A DNA stretch of 64,000 nucleotides from Okapia johnstoni. Its lineage: Eukaryota > Chordata > Mammalia > Artiodactyla > Giraffidae. Positions 31,630-42,039 of this stretch are shown piece by piece (position 1 is the stretch's first letter; every line of letters begins with the position of its first letter). The notes below the pieces were generated by a model. That model searched no databases and was not told where the DNA came from. It was given only the letters and a program-made list of their open reading frames with translations. The stretch lies in the NCBI GenBank assembly GCA_024291935.2, contig CM044310.1:119732213-119796212 (forward strand). Reading direction: 5' to 3'. Made by a program: the position numbers and the translations under genes.

Positions 31630-32735
31630 TGAGAAGTAAAACGCTGCCTGCCACATCAGTAAACAAACTGTGTCACCATCATCAGTGATTGCACACACCT
31701 CTGACAGCGAGCTGGTGAGCTCTGAGGCAACGCAGGAAGCAAAGAACACCGGCCACCCAGCAGCCAGCAGCCTGCAGCCACTCCCCACTGTGAGCCCTGA
31801 GGGAGCCCAGGACGTGAAAACACAGGCTGCTGGCCCCGGACAGCTGAGGTGTATATCCAGGACTGATTTCAGTCACCGCAGACTCTTGCGTCTTCCCATA
31901 CATAGAAAAGCACTAAATTCCTTAGTTTGAGATATCTGGCATTCTTTTATTAGTAGTAGTGTTTTGATGTTCAGACCACCAGCCCTTAGTTGCAAAATTC
32001 CTATCCATCCCGGCTCCCTCCTAGCCTCCTTGAAGCAGTTCTTTCAGAATAATTTGTGATTCTGTCTCTGGAGCTGGAAGTCCTAAGAATATCCACTGAA
32101 TAAAACATAACTCTCAACTTTTACGTTGGGTAATTTTTTTTTCAGTTGACTGTTTACACAAGGTCCTACAGGAGTCGGCTAGAACCCTAAGCCAATGTGA
32201 CCTATGTCCTCATAGGAAGTTGGGAGAGCAGGCACTGTTGTGCACGAGGTAACCAAGTTGCTCTTCCCCAAGTACAAGCCGTGAGCCTGGCCACCCTACC
32301 TACTACCCTCGACCCAGCTGAATAGGATATATCTCTGGAAGCCCAGAAGGCGCAAGCCAACCTGTTGGCCATAAGATCCCGGTTTAAATGGGAGTACCAT
32401 CTTCAATGCAACGACCCTCGCCGCCGAGGGGTTGTTGAAGATCCTGCCTTGGTTCGTTGGACCTAAGCAAGGTCAGCAACTATCTATCCCAGTTTCAGAC
32501 CCACCCCCAAGAGCTTGCTCTTAGGAGCTCTGCTTGGAATTGGGCCCCTCCTCTTCTGGTTTTATGTTTTCAAAACCAACAGAGATAGGAAACAAAAACA
32601 TATGCAGGAAGGAAATTTGGATGGAATATTTAACATCTCATATTAATTCTGGCGAAGATGACTATATGTACTACTGTTTAAATGAAGCTACTAATCACTT
32701 AAAAAAAGATAAGAGGTTGGGAAGAGACCTGGAGA
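31630..32735. other. VSTM1 intron 1, no gene recognised
   Basis: About 1.1 kb. The 32140-32520 part looks like an old, moderately GC-rich repeat that I cannot name. No splice-flanked Ig-like sequence is visible. Confidence 0.35.
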
Positions 32736-32737
32736 CA

Positions 32738-32980
32738 GAACATGCCATGTGACTATGGGAGGGTCTACAAGCCGAGGGGTGCTAAGGATTCCAAGTCATC
32801 TCCCCGAGTTGAGGAGGGAGGCATGGAACATACCCTCCCTCGGAGCCCCGAGGAGGAATCAACCCTCCTGACACCCTGGTTTTGGACTTCTGGCCTCCAG
32901 AATGGTGGGAGAATAGACATCTGTTGTTTTAAGCCACCCGATCTGCGGTCGTCTGTTACGGCAGCCCAAGGAAATAGGTG
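32738..32980 (+). repeat. MLT1-type MaLR LTR 3' part
   Basis: 'ttttggacttctggcctcca', 'catctgttgttttaagccac' and 'gtctgttacggcagcccaag' are the MaLR LTR 3' consensus. Confidence 0.75.
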
Positions 32981-32984
32981 TGGG

Positions 32985-33420
32985 GAGAATGAGGTCCATC
33001 TCTTGACTGCCCATTTATTCTGTCCTGAGACTGGAGGTTTGGGGTATGGTGACCGGCAGCTGCTTCTCAGGCTCACATGTGTGTGTGGGGGATGAGCGTG
33101 ACCTCAAAGGGAAGGGCTTAGCCCAGAGGAAGGAGGAAGGAACCAGGGGGTGGGAGGGGGCAGCTGGCGAGCCCTGAGGTCCCCACGCCACCCGCTCCCG
33201 AATCCGGCTCCTCTCACAAAGGAGGAACTGGGCACTCAGTTGGGTGGGGCTGCCTTTCCAAAGTCTGGAGAGACCGGGCCGAGATCATAATCTAGGTCTT
33301 CCTTCCTGCAGGCTGAGGTCTGTTTGATCACCGTATGTTCAAGTTGATCATCAGCTTAAAATCAAGCTCAGGATACGGCTGGTCAGAAAATGTTCTTATC
33401 CACTGCTCCCTGCCTTTGTA
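32985..33420. other. VSTM1 intron 1, unassigned
   Basis: A GC-rich patch near 33130-33260. No exon or repeat that I can support. Confidence 0.35.
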
Positions 33421-33424
33421 TCAT

Positions 33425-33636
33425 GAAGTGAAGTGTTGCTCAGTCGTGTCTGACTCTTTGCGACCCCATGGACTGTACCCTGCCAGGCTCCTCTGTCCAT
33501 GGGATTCTCCAGGCAAGAATACTGGAGCGGGTGGCCATTCCCTTCTCCAGGGGATCTTCCTGACCCGGGGTCGAATCTGAGTCTCCTGCATTGCAGGTGG
33601 ATTCTTTACCGTCTGAGCCACCAGGGCAGCCCCACC
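33425..33636 (-). repeat. Bov-tA SINE
   Basis: 'gtgttgctcagtcgtgtctg' to 'gtctgagccaccagggcagc', reversed. Confidence 0.92.
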
Positions 33637-33639
33637 TTA

Positions 33640-34520
33640 GTGTCACAGGGAAAAACAAATCTGAGTCCACACTGGATCTGTTTCTTTCACTTTAACCTTT
33701 GTATTCTGCTGTTTTTGCTACAAGTTAATCACTAAAGGGATGCTGCCTGCAAGTTTAAAGTACACATGGTGGCTCTTCTCTATGAACTGTCCTTCTCATG
33801 CCTGCGTCTTGAGCTCGAATACCTTTGCTTAAGCTCACAGGAACTATCCTGACCAGACCCGCCTGTGAATGGCTGCAGGAAAGAAGAAATTCACACATCC
33901 CTTCTGGATTCTGGCCAGAAGTATGAAATATTTGCAACAATTTATTTCCTTTTTTATTTCACCTCCTCACTTCCCCCTCTTTGTTCTATGAAAGTAAGGA
34001 GCATCCAGACCCTCGGCAAGATGGTTCCTTGGGACATTAGTCTACCATCTCCTTGGTTCACTGGTGCTATTTCTTGCCCTAACAACTCATCTCTCAAGTT
34101 GGCCTATCATGCAGTGAGCAGTATGAGCTTGGATTCAGCATAACATCTTTTCTGTATTCCTTGTTCATAATCAAACTCACAGACTTTCACACCCTGTAGA
34201 CCCTGCCTCCCATATGCCAATGGGACATTCAGGGCAAAATGGTGGTACGTAGACGATACAGACTTGGAGGTCCCATCCGCTCTGTGCATTATTGAGCCGA
34301 GTACACTGAGGGTATTACCACATGTCCCTGCTTCCTCATCCCTTATGTCCAGGCACCAAAACCAGGGCATGCAGATACCACAGCCTGCAAAACTCTGACA
34401 GGTCGCTTGTACCCAGTACATGGAAGCCATCATTGCTGTACCTGCCACGTTCACCACGGTAACCTCCACTACCCAGTGAATAGTCTCACCCTCAAACCCA
34501 TCTCTCCCAGCCCTGGAGAC
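33640..34520. other. VSTM1 intron 1, unassigned
   Basis: No exon seen. A 120-codon minus-strand frame (34107-34469) is Cys/Met-rich with no recognised motif and no splice context. Probably an old repeat. Confidence 0.35.
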
Positions 34521-34524
34521 TCAC

Positions 34525-34558
34525 CGAGGCAAAGCAGGGACAGGAATTCCGTGATCAT
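34525..34558 (-). CDS. VSTM1: VSTM1 exon 1 (start codon, signal peptide)
   Basis: The 34 coding bases from ATG at 34558-34556 to the donor 'gtgagtctcc', encoding MITEFLSLLCL(G). Together with exon 2 this gives a hydrophobic signal peptide. It differs from human VSTM1 (MTAEFLSLLCL) at only two residues. The start is chosen because the first-exon length and phase 1 ending are those of this receptor superfamily. Confidence 0.88.
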
Positions 34559-34790
34559 AGCGTCCCTTCTGTCTGGACCAAGACCCCGTCTTCAGTTCTA
34601 CAGTTCAAAGGAAGACATGGCACTGGGCAACCACAGCCCCCTCCTGCCCTCTCGGTCCCGGGGATGTGTGGCCAGAGGTTTTGCCCTGACCCTTGGCTCC
34701 TCCACCATCTGGTGTACAGTTTCCTTCTCACAACTGACTCAGGAAGCCAGAAGCCACCAATGACAGCATCTTCCTCGTAAGTCTAGTGTG
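34559..34790 (-). promoter_or_regulatory. Putative VSTM1 5' UTR and promoter
   Basis: Upstream of the VSTM1 start and repeat-free. On the minus strand it holds an ETS/PU.1-like 'cgaggaagat' (near 34769-34778) next to an inverted CCAAT ('cattgg', near 34757-34762). PU.1-like sites would suit a myeloid gene. No TATA box is visible. The transcription start is not determined. Confidence 0.35.
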
Positions 34791-34879
34791 TGTGTGGGTC
34801 CACCCACCCTGAGATCTCTCTGATCTCATCTGAAGTCTGGCCCAAGATGTATTCTTTTAAAATAGTTTTTCTTTTCAGA

Positions 34880-35250
34880 GAAGGAGGAATACCTTGTGAG
34901 CTCCTTTATATGTGGACCGGAAAAAGAAAGGATAGAAATGAAGTTACAAAACAGAAAGAGACTCACAGACTTGGAGAATGAACTTATGGTGGAGGGGGCC
35001 TGGGGAAGGATGAGGGGAAGGGATAGTTAGGGAGTTTGGGATGGACGTGTTCACACAGCTATATTTTAAATGGATAACCAATGAGGTCCTCCTGCAGCAC
35101 ACAGGGAACTCTGCTCAGGGTTATATGGGAACTTGGGAGAGAATGGATACATGTATATGTACAGCTGAGTCCCTTCACTGCTCACCTGAAACTATCACAA
35201 CTTTGTTAATTGGCTATATCCTAATACAAACTAAAGAGCTTTTTTTAAAA
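34880..35250 (+). repeat. Ruminant L1 3' end
   Basis: 'acagaaagagactcacagac', 'tggataaccaatgaggtcct', 'ctgaaactatcacaactttg', ending at 'actaaagagc'. Non-coding. Confidence 0.75.
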
Positions 35251-35261
35251 AATAATTTGTC

Positions 35262-35370
35262 TTTTAAATAGCTTTACCTTTTTAATTGAAGTATAAATGG
35301 CTTGTATTAGTTTCAGGTATACCACGTAGTGATTCAATATTCTTATGAATTATACTCCACTAAAACTTAC
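35262..35370 (-). repeat. L1 3' UTR fragment
   Basis: 'ttttaattgaagtataaatg' to 'taccacgtagtgattcaata', reversed. Confidence 0.6.
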
Positions 35371-35374
35371 TCCT

Positions 35375-35562
35375 GGGACTTCCAGTGGTAAAAAATCTGC
35401 CTTCCAATCCAGAGTGCATAGCCCCAGCCCTGGTAAGGGAACTAAGATCCCACATGGGGCAGCTAAGCCTGCACGCCTCAACTGGAGAACCCACGCGCCA
35501 CAGTTAGAGGTCCCACGGGCCGCAATAAAGACCCAACAGTCTAAATAAATAGATCTTCTTAA
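35375..35562 (+). repeat. CHR-type SINE
   Basis: 'tgggacttccagtggtaaaa' to 'aataaagacccaacagtcta'. Confidence 0.8.
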
Positions 35563-35576
35563 AGTTATCACAAGAT

Positions 35577-35892
35577 AGGGCTTCCTTGGTGGCTCAGTGA
35601 TAAAGAATCGGCCTGCCAATGCAAGGACATGGGTTCAATCCCCGGTCCGGGAAGATCCCACATGCCGTGGGACAACTAACCCTGTGCACCACAGCTACTG
35701 AGCCCATGGACCACGACTACGGAAGCCTGTGCACCCTAGAGCCTGTGGTCCACAACCAGAGAAGCCACCACAGTGAGAAGCCCGCCCACCATCACTAAAG
35801 AGGAGCCCCCACTCTCCGCAGCTAGAGAAACCCCGGGCAGCAACGGAGACCCAGCACAGCCAAAAACAAACAAATTAAAAAATCTTAAAAAA
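35577..35892 (+). repeat. CHR-type SINE, long form
   Basis: 'agggcttccttggtggctca' to 'cagcacagccaaaaacaaac'. Same subfamily as 27648-27950. Confidence 0.85.
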
Positions 35893-35954
35893 AATGTTAT
35901 TACAAGATAATGGCTATACCCCCACGGTCTACAGTATGTCCTCCTGCTTATCTA

Positions 35955-36162
35955 TTATAGTCGTGTCCGACTCTTTTCGACCCCACGAACTGTCGCCCAC
36001 CAGGCTCCTCTGTCCATGGGATTCTCCAGGCAAGAATACTGGAGGGGGTTGCCGTGCCCTCCTCCAGGAGATCTTCCCGACTCAGGGATCGAACACATAT
36101 CTCTGGCGTCTCCTGCATTGTCGTTAGGTTCTTTACCCACTGAGCCTCCTGGGAAGCCCATT
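35955..36162 (-). repeat. Bov-tA SINE
   Basis: 'tagtcgtgtccgactctttt' to 'cactgagcctcctgggaagc', reversed. Confidence 0.92.
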
Positions 36163-36394
36163 TATATATATATAACTGCTATCTTATTTGGTCACCGGCC
36201 TATAAAATTTAAAGTGTTTTATGCCCATGAATACTTCCCCACAACATAGTTATAAGTTGTTTCCCCAACATGATTTATTTTTGGTTCTTTTATTGGTTTA
36301 TACATTATCATACCATCTTGGAACACTGAGATTTCACTGAGATTTCATTTTTACGTTCCACAACATGATTTATATTGCTGTATCATCCTCTATA

Positions 36395-36532
36395 GGACTT
36401 CCCTGGTGGCTCAGATGGTAAAGCGTCTGCTTACAATCGCAGGAGACCTGGGTTCGATCCCTGGGTTGGGAAGATCCCCTGGAGAAGGAAATGGCAACCC
36501 ACTCCAGTACTCTTGCCTGGAAAATCCCATGG
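36395..36532 (+). repeat. Bov-tA SINE, 3'-shortened, with target duplication
   Basis: 'ggacttccctggtggctcag' to 'gcctggaaaatcccatgga'. The 9-bp flank ATCCTCTAT is repeated just before (about 36386-36394) and after (about 36533-36541). Confidence 0.88.
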
Positions 36533-36544
36533 AATCCTCTATGG

Positions 36545-37050
36545 AAGTAAAAACTTTTATCTAACCAGTCTCGTATTCCTGTACATTTATATTACTTCCA
36601 ACTCACTTGCTACTGTAATCATAATGAAAATGAATAACTTGTAAATCTTTTGGCTGGACTTAGTTATTCTTTTGGGTAAACTACTGGGGATACAAATTCT
36701 CAGGTGGAAGGCTGTAAATGTTGGAGAGGGAGATGAGCTTCATAGCCCGGTTGCCCTTAGTAACTAATATTGATTCATCTTTCTAAAACCTGATCGTGTG
36801 TCTGTTTCCAAATTCTGTTTAACATTAGATTTTAGCATTAAAAAACTGTCAAGTCAGTAATGCAAAATGACATTTTATTTACTTTTTCTGCATTCAATTT
36901 CTTGGAGTAGCTAATGTCTTTCTTTTTCTTTTCTGAACTTTTCACATGGAATGCAGTTAATGAGAGAAGCGTGTCAAAATACAAAATAAAGTTGTAGGTT
37001 TAACTCCTTTAATACTATCAACAATTCTTTTATAGACTTTCTGTCTATGT
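36545..37050. other. No gene recognised
   Basis: AT-rich sequence, possibly old L1. Nothing coding. Confidence 0.35.
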
Positions 37051-37051
37051 T

Positions 37052-37248
37052 ATTGGGCTTCCCTGGTGGCTCAGCTGGTAAAGAATCTGCTTGCATTGCA
37101 GGAGACCTGAGTTCGATCCCTGGGTTGGGAAGATCCCCTGGAGAAGGGAAAGGCTACCCACACAGTATTCTGGCCTGGAGAATTCCATGGACTGTATCAT
37201 CCATGGGGTTGCAAAGAGTCAGATATGACTGAGCAACTTTCACTTTCA
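37052..37248 (+). repeat. Bov-tA SINE
   Basis: 'gggcttccctggtggctcag' to 'gcaactttcactttcatcta'. Confidence 0.92.
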
Positions 37249-37249
37249 T

Positions 37250-38110
37250 CTATAGTCTAGGATTTTGTATATATATTATTAGCTGCTTACAGAGTTGGGG
37301 TTATTATATATTTCTCTTGAACTGACTATTTTATCATTAGGAAATATGCACCTTCATATCTGAATACTATTTCTTGCCTTAAAATCTACTTTATATGATG
37401 TTAATATAGCCATGCCACCTTTGTTTTGCTGCTGTTTGCATGGTATATCTTTTTGTATCTTTTTGCTTTCAACACATCTGTGCATATACTTAAAGTGTTT
37501 CTCTTGAAAAAAAACGGCATTTATTTAGGTCTTTATAAAACATCAATTAGATCTTTTCACTGAATTTCAGGGTCCATTGATGTTCTGTGTAATTACTTAT
37601 TTATATAAATTATTTAGAATTACATCTTTATCCTAATTTATAATTAGGATGTAAGTTTATAATCTTGCTAATCTTTCTATTTGCTCATCTCTCTTCTGTC
37701 TCCTTATTTCCAACTTCTTTGTTTTAAAAAATCTTTTTACTGTCATTTTAGTCTTTTTCAGCTTCACCAATAACACGCCACTTTAAATACTCAATTTTCT
37801 TTACTTCTACATTATTTTTTGTACTGTTCTTTCAGAGTTGACTCTATTGATAATTTATAGGTGACTTACTAACGACTGTGTCGTATTTTCTGATGTAAAA
37901 CAAGAGCTTGGAACAACCTAAGAGAAACACCTCACATCACAGTCTTTCAACACAACCACTAACACTGTCCCCCTTCCCTCGATTCTGAGGTCCAGGATTT
38001 TTCCTACCGGCCGAGAACTGTTCAACTTCTCTGTGTCAACTTTTTCCATCTCCCCAGCAGAATCCTGGCTTTCGGCATTTCGGGCTCATCCAGATGTGTT
38101 AGAATTTGAG
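37250..38110 (-). repeat. AT-rich, probably old L1-derived sequence
   Basis: Phrases such as 'tctactttatatgatgttaa' and 'aaagtgtttctcttg' are reminiscent of reversed L1M internal regions. No frame of interest. Confidence 0.4.
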
Positions 38111-38118
38111 ATCGGAAT

Positions 38119-38387
38119 TTGACTGTGTTCAGAGATTCTGTACGGAGTGGCTCAGGGAGAAGGAGAGAGGAAGAGGCTCCGGGGAATTCTGCGGAGCCGA
38201 GAAAGGGGGTCTTGGGGGGTGAGCGCAGCCCAGGAGGAGCTCTGGGGTCGGGGTGGAGGAGCTGGGAGCAGAGCGGGCCCGGGTCCAGCGTGGGGACGTG
38301 CGCGCTCCTGCGGGCGGGAGCCCCAGGACGGCCCCTGGGGGCCAGGAGGTGACGAGCGGGCTGGTGTGTGTGTCTCATTCCCTGCAG
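38119..38387. other. GC-rich region upstream of the exon-like sequence
   Basis: A purine- and G-rich stretch, not a known repeat. It could be intron 1 and upstream sequence of a receptor gene. The open frames on both strands follow from the composition. Confidence 0.35.
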
Positions 38388-38423
38388 GGCTGTGTGTCGG
38401 CCAAGCAGACGGAGGAAGAGCTG
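38388..38423 (+). pseudogene. Leukocyte-receptor-type signal-peptide exon 2, isolated
   Basis: Exactly 36 nt between 'tgtctcattccctgcag' and 'gtgagcgtttc', phase 1 to phase 1, encoding (G)LCVGQADGGRA. This length, phase and LC(V/L)G motif are those of exon 2 in LILR, TARM1, GPVI and VSTM1 genes; TARM1 has LCVGQGD here. It is on the plus strand, opposite to VSTM1. I find no exon 1 with a start codon upstream, and downstream the sequence runs at once into BovB and L1. Probably a relic of a second receptor gene. Chance similarity is possible because the match is short. Confidence 0.42.
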
Positions 38424-38494
38424 GTGAGCGTTTCTCCATGGGCCCTCCTGATCCTCCCCCCGAGGGACCCCCACTTTCCCCTCCCCCCGAGATG

Positions 38495-38745
38495 GCTTCC
38501 CGATAAGCAGGGTGACAATATACAGCCTTGACGGACTCCTTTTCCTATTTGGAACCAGTCTGTTGTTCCATGTCCAGTTCTAACTGTTGCTTCCTGACCT
38601 GCATACAGGTTTCTCAAGAGACAGGTCAGGTGGTCTGGTATTCCCATCTCTTTCAGAATTTTCCACAGTTTGTTGTGATCCACGCAGTCAAAGGCTTTGG
38701 CATAGTCAATAAAGCACAAATAGATGTTTTTCTGGAGCTCTCTAG
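38495..38745 (-). repeat. BovB reverse transcriptase fragment
   Basis: An open minus-strand frame begins with CFIDYAKAFDCVDHNKLW, the RTE/BovB reverse transcriptase motif with the first catalytic Asp, and continues to KGVRQGCILSP. It ends near 38495, before the (Y/F)xDD motif. An internal fragment with neither BovB end. Confidence 0.88.
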
Positions 38746-38772
38746 CTTTTTGAAGACCTATATCTATTTTTT

Positions 38773-38784
38773 GGGGGGGGGGGG
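38773..38784. repeat. Poly(G) run (12)
   Basis: A homopolymer at the edge of the BovB fragment. Its length is unreliable in most sequencing. Confidence 0.9.
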
Positions 38785-38834
38785 TTTTCCCATGTAGGTT
38801 CTTTCAGTGTGTTCAGTAGACTATTAAATATTGT

Positions 38835-40185
38835 CAACAGTGCTTCCTTGAAAATAGCGGTGCAAGTATTTTAAATTATGATTCTCTCCGGATCCCAGGC
38901 AGGGGTGGGCTGGCCAGATCAGGTGGTAAGTCTGTTTACTGTCCTAAGGACTCTCCATACTGTTTTCATTCTTGGCTGCACCCACCCATTTACCTCCCCG
39001 CCCGCTGTGGTGCTGGAGAAGACTCTTGAGAGTCCCTTGGACTGCAAAGAGATCCAACCAGTCCATCCTAAAGGAAATCAGTCCTGAATACTCATTGGAA
39101 GGACTGACGCTGAAGCTGAAGCTCCAATACTTTGGCTGCCTGACGTGAAGAACTGACTCATTGGAAAAGACCCTGATGCTGGGAAAGGTTTAGGGCAGGA
39201 GGGGAAGGGGACGACAGGATGAGATGGTTGGATGGCATCACCGACTCAATGGACATGGGTCTGAGCAAGTTCCGGGAGTGGGTGATGGACAGGGAGGCCT
39301 GGCGTGCTGCAGTCCCTGGGGTCACAAAGAGTCGAACGTGACTGAGCAACTGGACTGAACTGAGCCACAGTGTAGGAGGAGTCCCTGTGCCCCTCGGCCT
39401 CGGCAGCATTTCGTCTTCGTAGATCTTTTGGAGGATGGCTGTTCTGAGCAGTGTGAGTTGATACCTCCTTGCAGTTTTGACTGGCATTTCTCTAACAGTG
39501 ATACTGAGCATTTTTTCATGTGCTTTATGGCCATCTGGATGCCTTCTTAAGACAGAGGTCTATTTAGATCTTTGGCCTGTTTTTCTCTTGAATTGATTGT
39601 TTTTGATATCAAGCTGAATGAACTTTTTGCATATTTTGGAGATGAATAAATTGTTTTTAAATTGGATTGTAACCACTTTTTCCCATTTTGAGGGTTGTCT
39701 TTCTCTTTTGTTTAGAGTTTGCCTTGCCATGCAAAAGCTTTTGAGGTTAATGAGGTTACTTTTGTGGAGTTCTGTTTTATTTTTTATTATTCTGAGTGAA
39801 ACCAAGAACTTGCTGTGGCTTATTTCAAAACCTGTTCTGCCCATATGTTCCTTAAGTTTAGAGTATCCATCTCTCCATCTAGCTCTTTAATCAGTTTGGA
39901 GTGTCTTTTCTGTATGAGGTCAGGGAGGGACATAATTAGGTTCACTTTTCACTTGTTTAAGGAACCTCCACGCTGTCCTCTGTTCTGGCTGTAACAGTTT
40001 ACATTGCGGGTATTAGAGTAGGAGAACTGCTTTTTCTCCAAAACGTCACCATTTACTGTTTGTAGAGTTTTTGAACAAAAGCCGTTCTGACCGGTGTGAG
40101 CTCATACCTAGTCGTAGTTCTGATTTGCATTTCTCTAAAATTACTCCATGATGAAACGTTTCCATATGATTAAAAAAAGAACAGC
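38835..40185 (-). repeat. Decayed L1 3' part, split by a BovB
   Basis: Minus-strand fragments of L1 ORF2 C-terminus: 'ITVREMPVKTARRYQLTLLR' region at 39511-39450, and 'LINLKSFCMARQTLNKRERQ' region near 39770-39700. It is interrupted at 39007-39362 by a plus-strand BovB end. Many frameshifts. Confidence 0.8.
39007..39362 (+). repeat. BovB 3' end inserted in L1
   Basis: 'tgctggagaagactcttgag' to 'gcaactggactgaactga'. The L1 breaks at 'cccgctgtgg' and resumes with 'ccacagtgtaggaggag'. Confidence 0.9.
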
Positions 40186-40189
40186 GTAA

Positions 40190-40412
40190 AACTGGCCCCT
40201 CGAGAGTGGCCTCTTGACGGTCTGCCCTGTTTTCAATTTTCTCCTGCGGACCTACCCCAGGACATTTGTGGAGGACGGCTGTTTTTCCCTTAGGTCCTCA
40301 CAGACCTGGTGAATATTAAGTGCCCATCAGGCCAGGTTCTCCCGTTGTGGTACCAAAGGCGGCCACAAGGCGGCAGCATTTCCTCGTGCTCCAGTTGTGG
40401 TTTTTTTTCCCC
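40190..40412 (-). repeat. Spacer module copy 1
   Basis: A roughly 200-bp sequence that follows an L1 fragment: 'ctgccctgttttcaattttc', 'ctggtgaatattaagtgccc', 'ccacaaggcggcagcatttc'. It recurs at 41320, 43555 and, inverted, at 50363. I do not know its family. Confidence 0.75.
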
Positions 40413-40429
40413 TTGTAACAATTGATATT

Positions 40430-41300
40430 TCCTGTTGAAGTAGATTTGATTTCTGAAGTGGGGTTTGTTTTAGGTGAGCAGGAACTTGATCCAGTTGCAC
40501 ACAGACATGTATCTAGTTTCTTCGGAGTCTTTCCCCATATGGGTTATCACAGTGTGTTCAGTAGACGTCCCTGCGCTAACAGTAGGGCTTTCAGATTATC
40601 TATTTAATATGTAGTAATTCATACATTTTAATCCCAACCTCTTAGTGTATCGCTCCCTACAACATTTTTTAAAAATAATCATGAGGTTTTTTTTTAACTG
40701 AGTTGTTTTATTTGCAAGTTATTTCATTTGCATGAATTTCTGGCTTCCACCTTTAAGTGATATTTTAAGATATTTGTCTGTCTCTTACCTCACTTAGTAT
40801 GATAATCTCTTGGTCCATCCATGCTGCTGCCCATGGTATTTTTCCTTCTTCTTCTTCTTCTTCTTTTTTTTTTTTTTTTTTTTTGATTTGTGAGCGTATT
40901 CCAGTGTACAGATGGGCCAGTTACTTTTCGTTTATCGATGGGTATTTCGGTTAATGCTCTGTCTTGGCTGTTGTGAATAGTGCTGCCCTGAAAATAGGTG
41001 TGCACATGCCCCTTTGAATTAGGACTTTTCCCAGATAAAAGCAAGGAGTGGGGTTGCCGAAAAGTGGTAACTCTCTATTTTGTGTTTTAAGGAGCCTCCA
41101 AATATTTTCCTTCCTGGCTACCCCCACCCATTTACAACCTCTGCCCACGGTGTAGGAGGGTTCCCTGTTCCCCTCGCCGTCGGCAGCGTTTAATCTTTGA
41201 AAATCTTTTGAGGATGGCCGTTCTGAGCCGTGTGAGATGATGCTTCAACCTAGTTTTAATTTTCATTCCTTTAATAATTATTGATGTTGAGCATCTTTCC
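40430..41300 (-). repeat. Decayed L1 3' end
   Basis: 3' UTR-like 'agtagatttgatttctgaag' at the start. ORF2 C-terminal remnants follow on the minus strand (RCRRRGEQGTLLHRG near 41160, equivalent to the CWRGCG signature). A (TTC)n plus T-run lies at 40847-40885. Confidence 0.78.
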
Positions 41301-41319
41301 ATGGGCTTTTTACCTTCTG

Positions 41320-41525
41320 CCGTGTGACGCCAGTTCACCTCTTGAAGGTGGCTTCGTGGAAGTCAGCCCTGTTGTGAATTCTCTTCCGGCGATCTACCCC
41401 AGGGCGTTCTTGAGGGCAGGTGTCATTTCCAGCCCCGCGGTCCTGGTGAATATTAAGTGCCCATCAGCACCGGTTTTCAAGGGGTTGTTACAGGAAATGG
41501 CCACAGGGCGGCGGCATTTCTCCCT
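41320..41525 (-). repeat. Spacer module copy 2
   Basis: 'agccctgttgtgaattctct', 'ctggtgaatattaagtgccc', 'gccacagggcggcggcattt'. About 1.13 kb after copy 1. Confidence 0.75.
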
Positions 41526-41529
41526 GCCC

Positions 41530-42015
41530 AACTCCGGTTACCTGGGCAACCAGAGCCGCAGGGCGAGTCCTGTTCCTGGGTTGTATTAGGTGGATACACC
41601 CAGGGCTTGTGTCTCCTTCTTCCCCCTTAGCCTTTATCCCCCTGGACAAATCCCAGTGATTGCCACAGCGCTCTGCAGAGGGAGCTGTCCTCAGGCGGGG
41701 ACCCTAAGGGAGGAGGCTGGAGGTGGGAACCCACCCCCAGGACACACGGAAGCTCCTCCAGCCCAGAGACCCCACCGTCCTCTGGGGGCACTAGGGTTGG
41801 CTCTGCTGCCGGAGAGACCCCTGGGCCTGCAGACGGTGGGCTCAGGCAGAGGGGAACAGGAAGGCCAGGTCCAGGGGGGCTCACTGCGGGCACAGCCTCC
41901 CCAGCGCCCTCAGCCCCAGGACAGCCCCGCCTGGGGACCCGAGCCTGCTCAGGCCCCAGGGTCGTGACACCAGGCCGGTCCCCAAGGCCCGAGGGGCGCA
42001 GGGTCAGCAGTCCTT
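41530..42015. other. GC-rich single-copy-like sequence, unassigned
   Basis: About 480 bases, GC-rich and between L1 remnants, with frames of 125 (plus) and 158 (minus) codons that are Pro/Gly-rich. I see no Ig motif, splice-framed exon or repeat consensus. It could be intronic sequence of the relic receptor gene, but nothing proves this. Confidence 0.35.
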
Positions 42016-42039
42016 TTTTATCTTTTTTTGATAGTTTAT

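Larger units (their letters stand above)
18226..34558 (-). pseudogene. VSTM1: VSTM1 (SIRL-1) locus, probable pseudogene
   Basis: VSTM1 is an ITIM-bearing inhibitory receptor of myeloid cells in the leukocyte receptor complex. It has a signal peptide, one V-type Ig domain, a stalk, a membrane segment and a tail that recruits SHP phosphatases. I placed exon 1 (34525-34558), exon 2 (28754-28789), the Ig exon (from 28619), the transmembrane exon (20857-20949), three tail mini-exons (20727-20754, 20525-20562, 20388-20419) and the terminal exon (18226-18345). The predicted start MITEFLSLLCLGLCLGNEDE and the tail motif VTYAQL both match mammalian VSTM1. Except at the Ig exon, every placed junction has GT-AG sites and matching phase. 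The Ig exon has lost one base near 28457, carries a SINE at 28217-28426, and shows no usable donor. The stalk exon is uncertain. Identification is firm. Loss of function is inferred; an Ig-less or altered product is the alternative. Confidence 0.85.
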
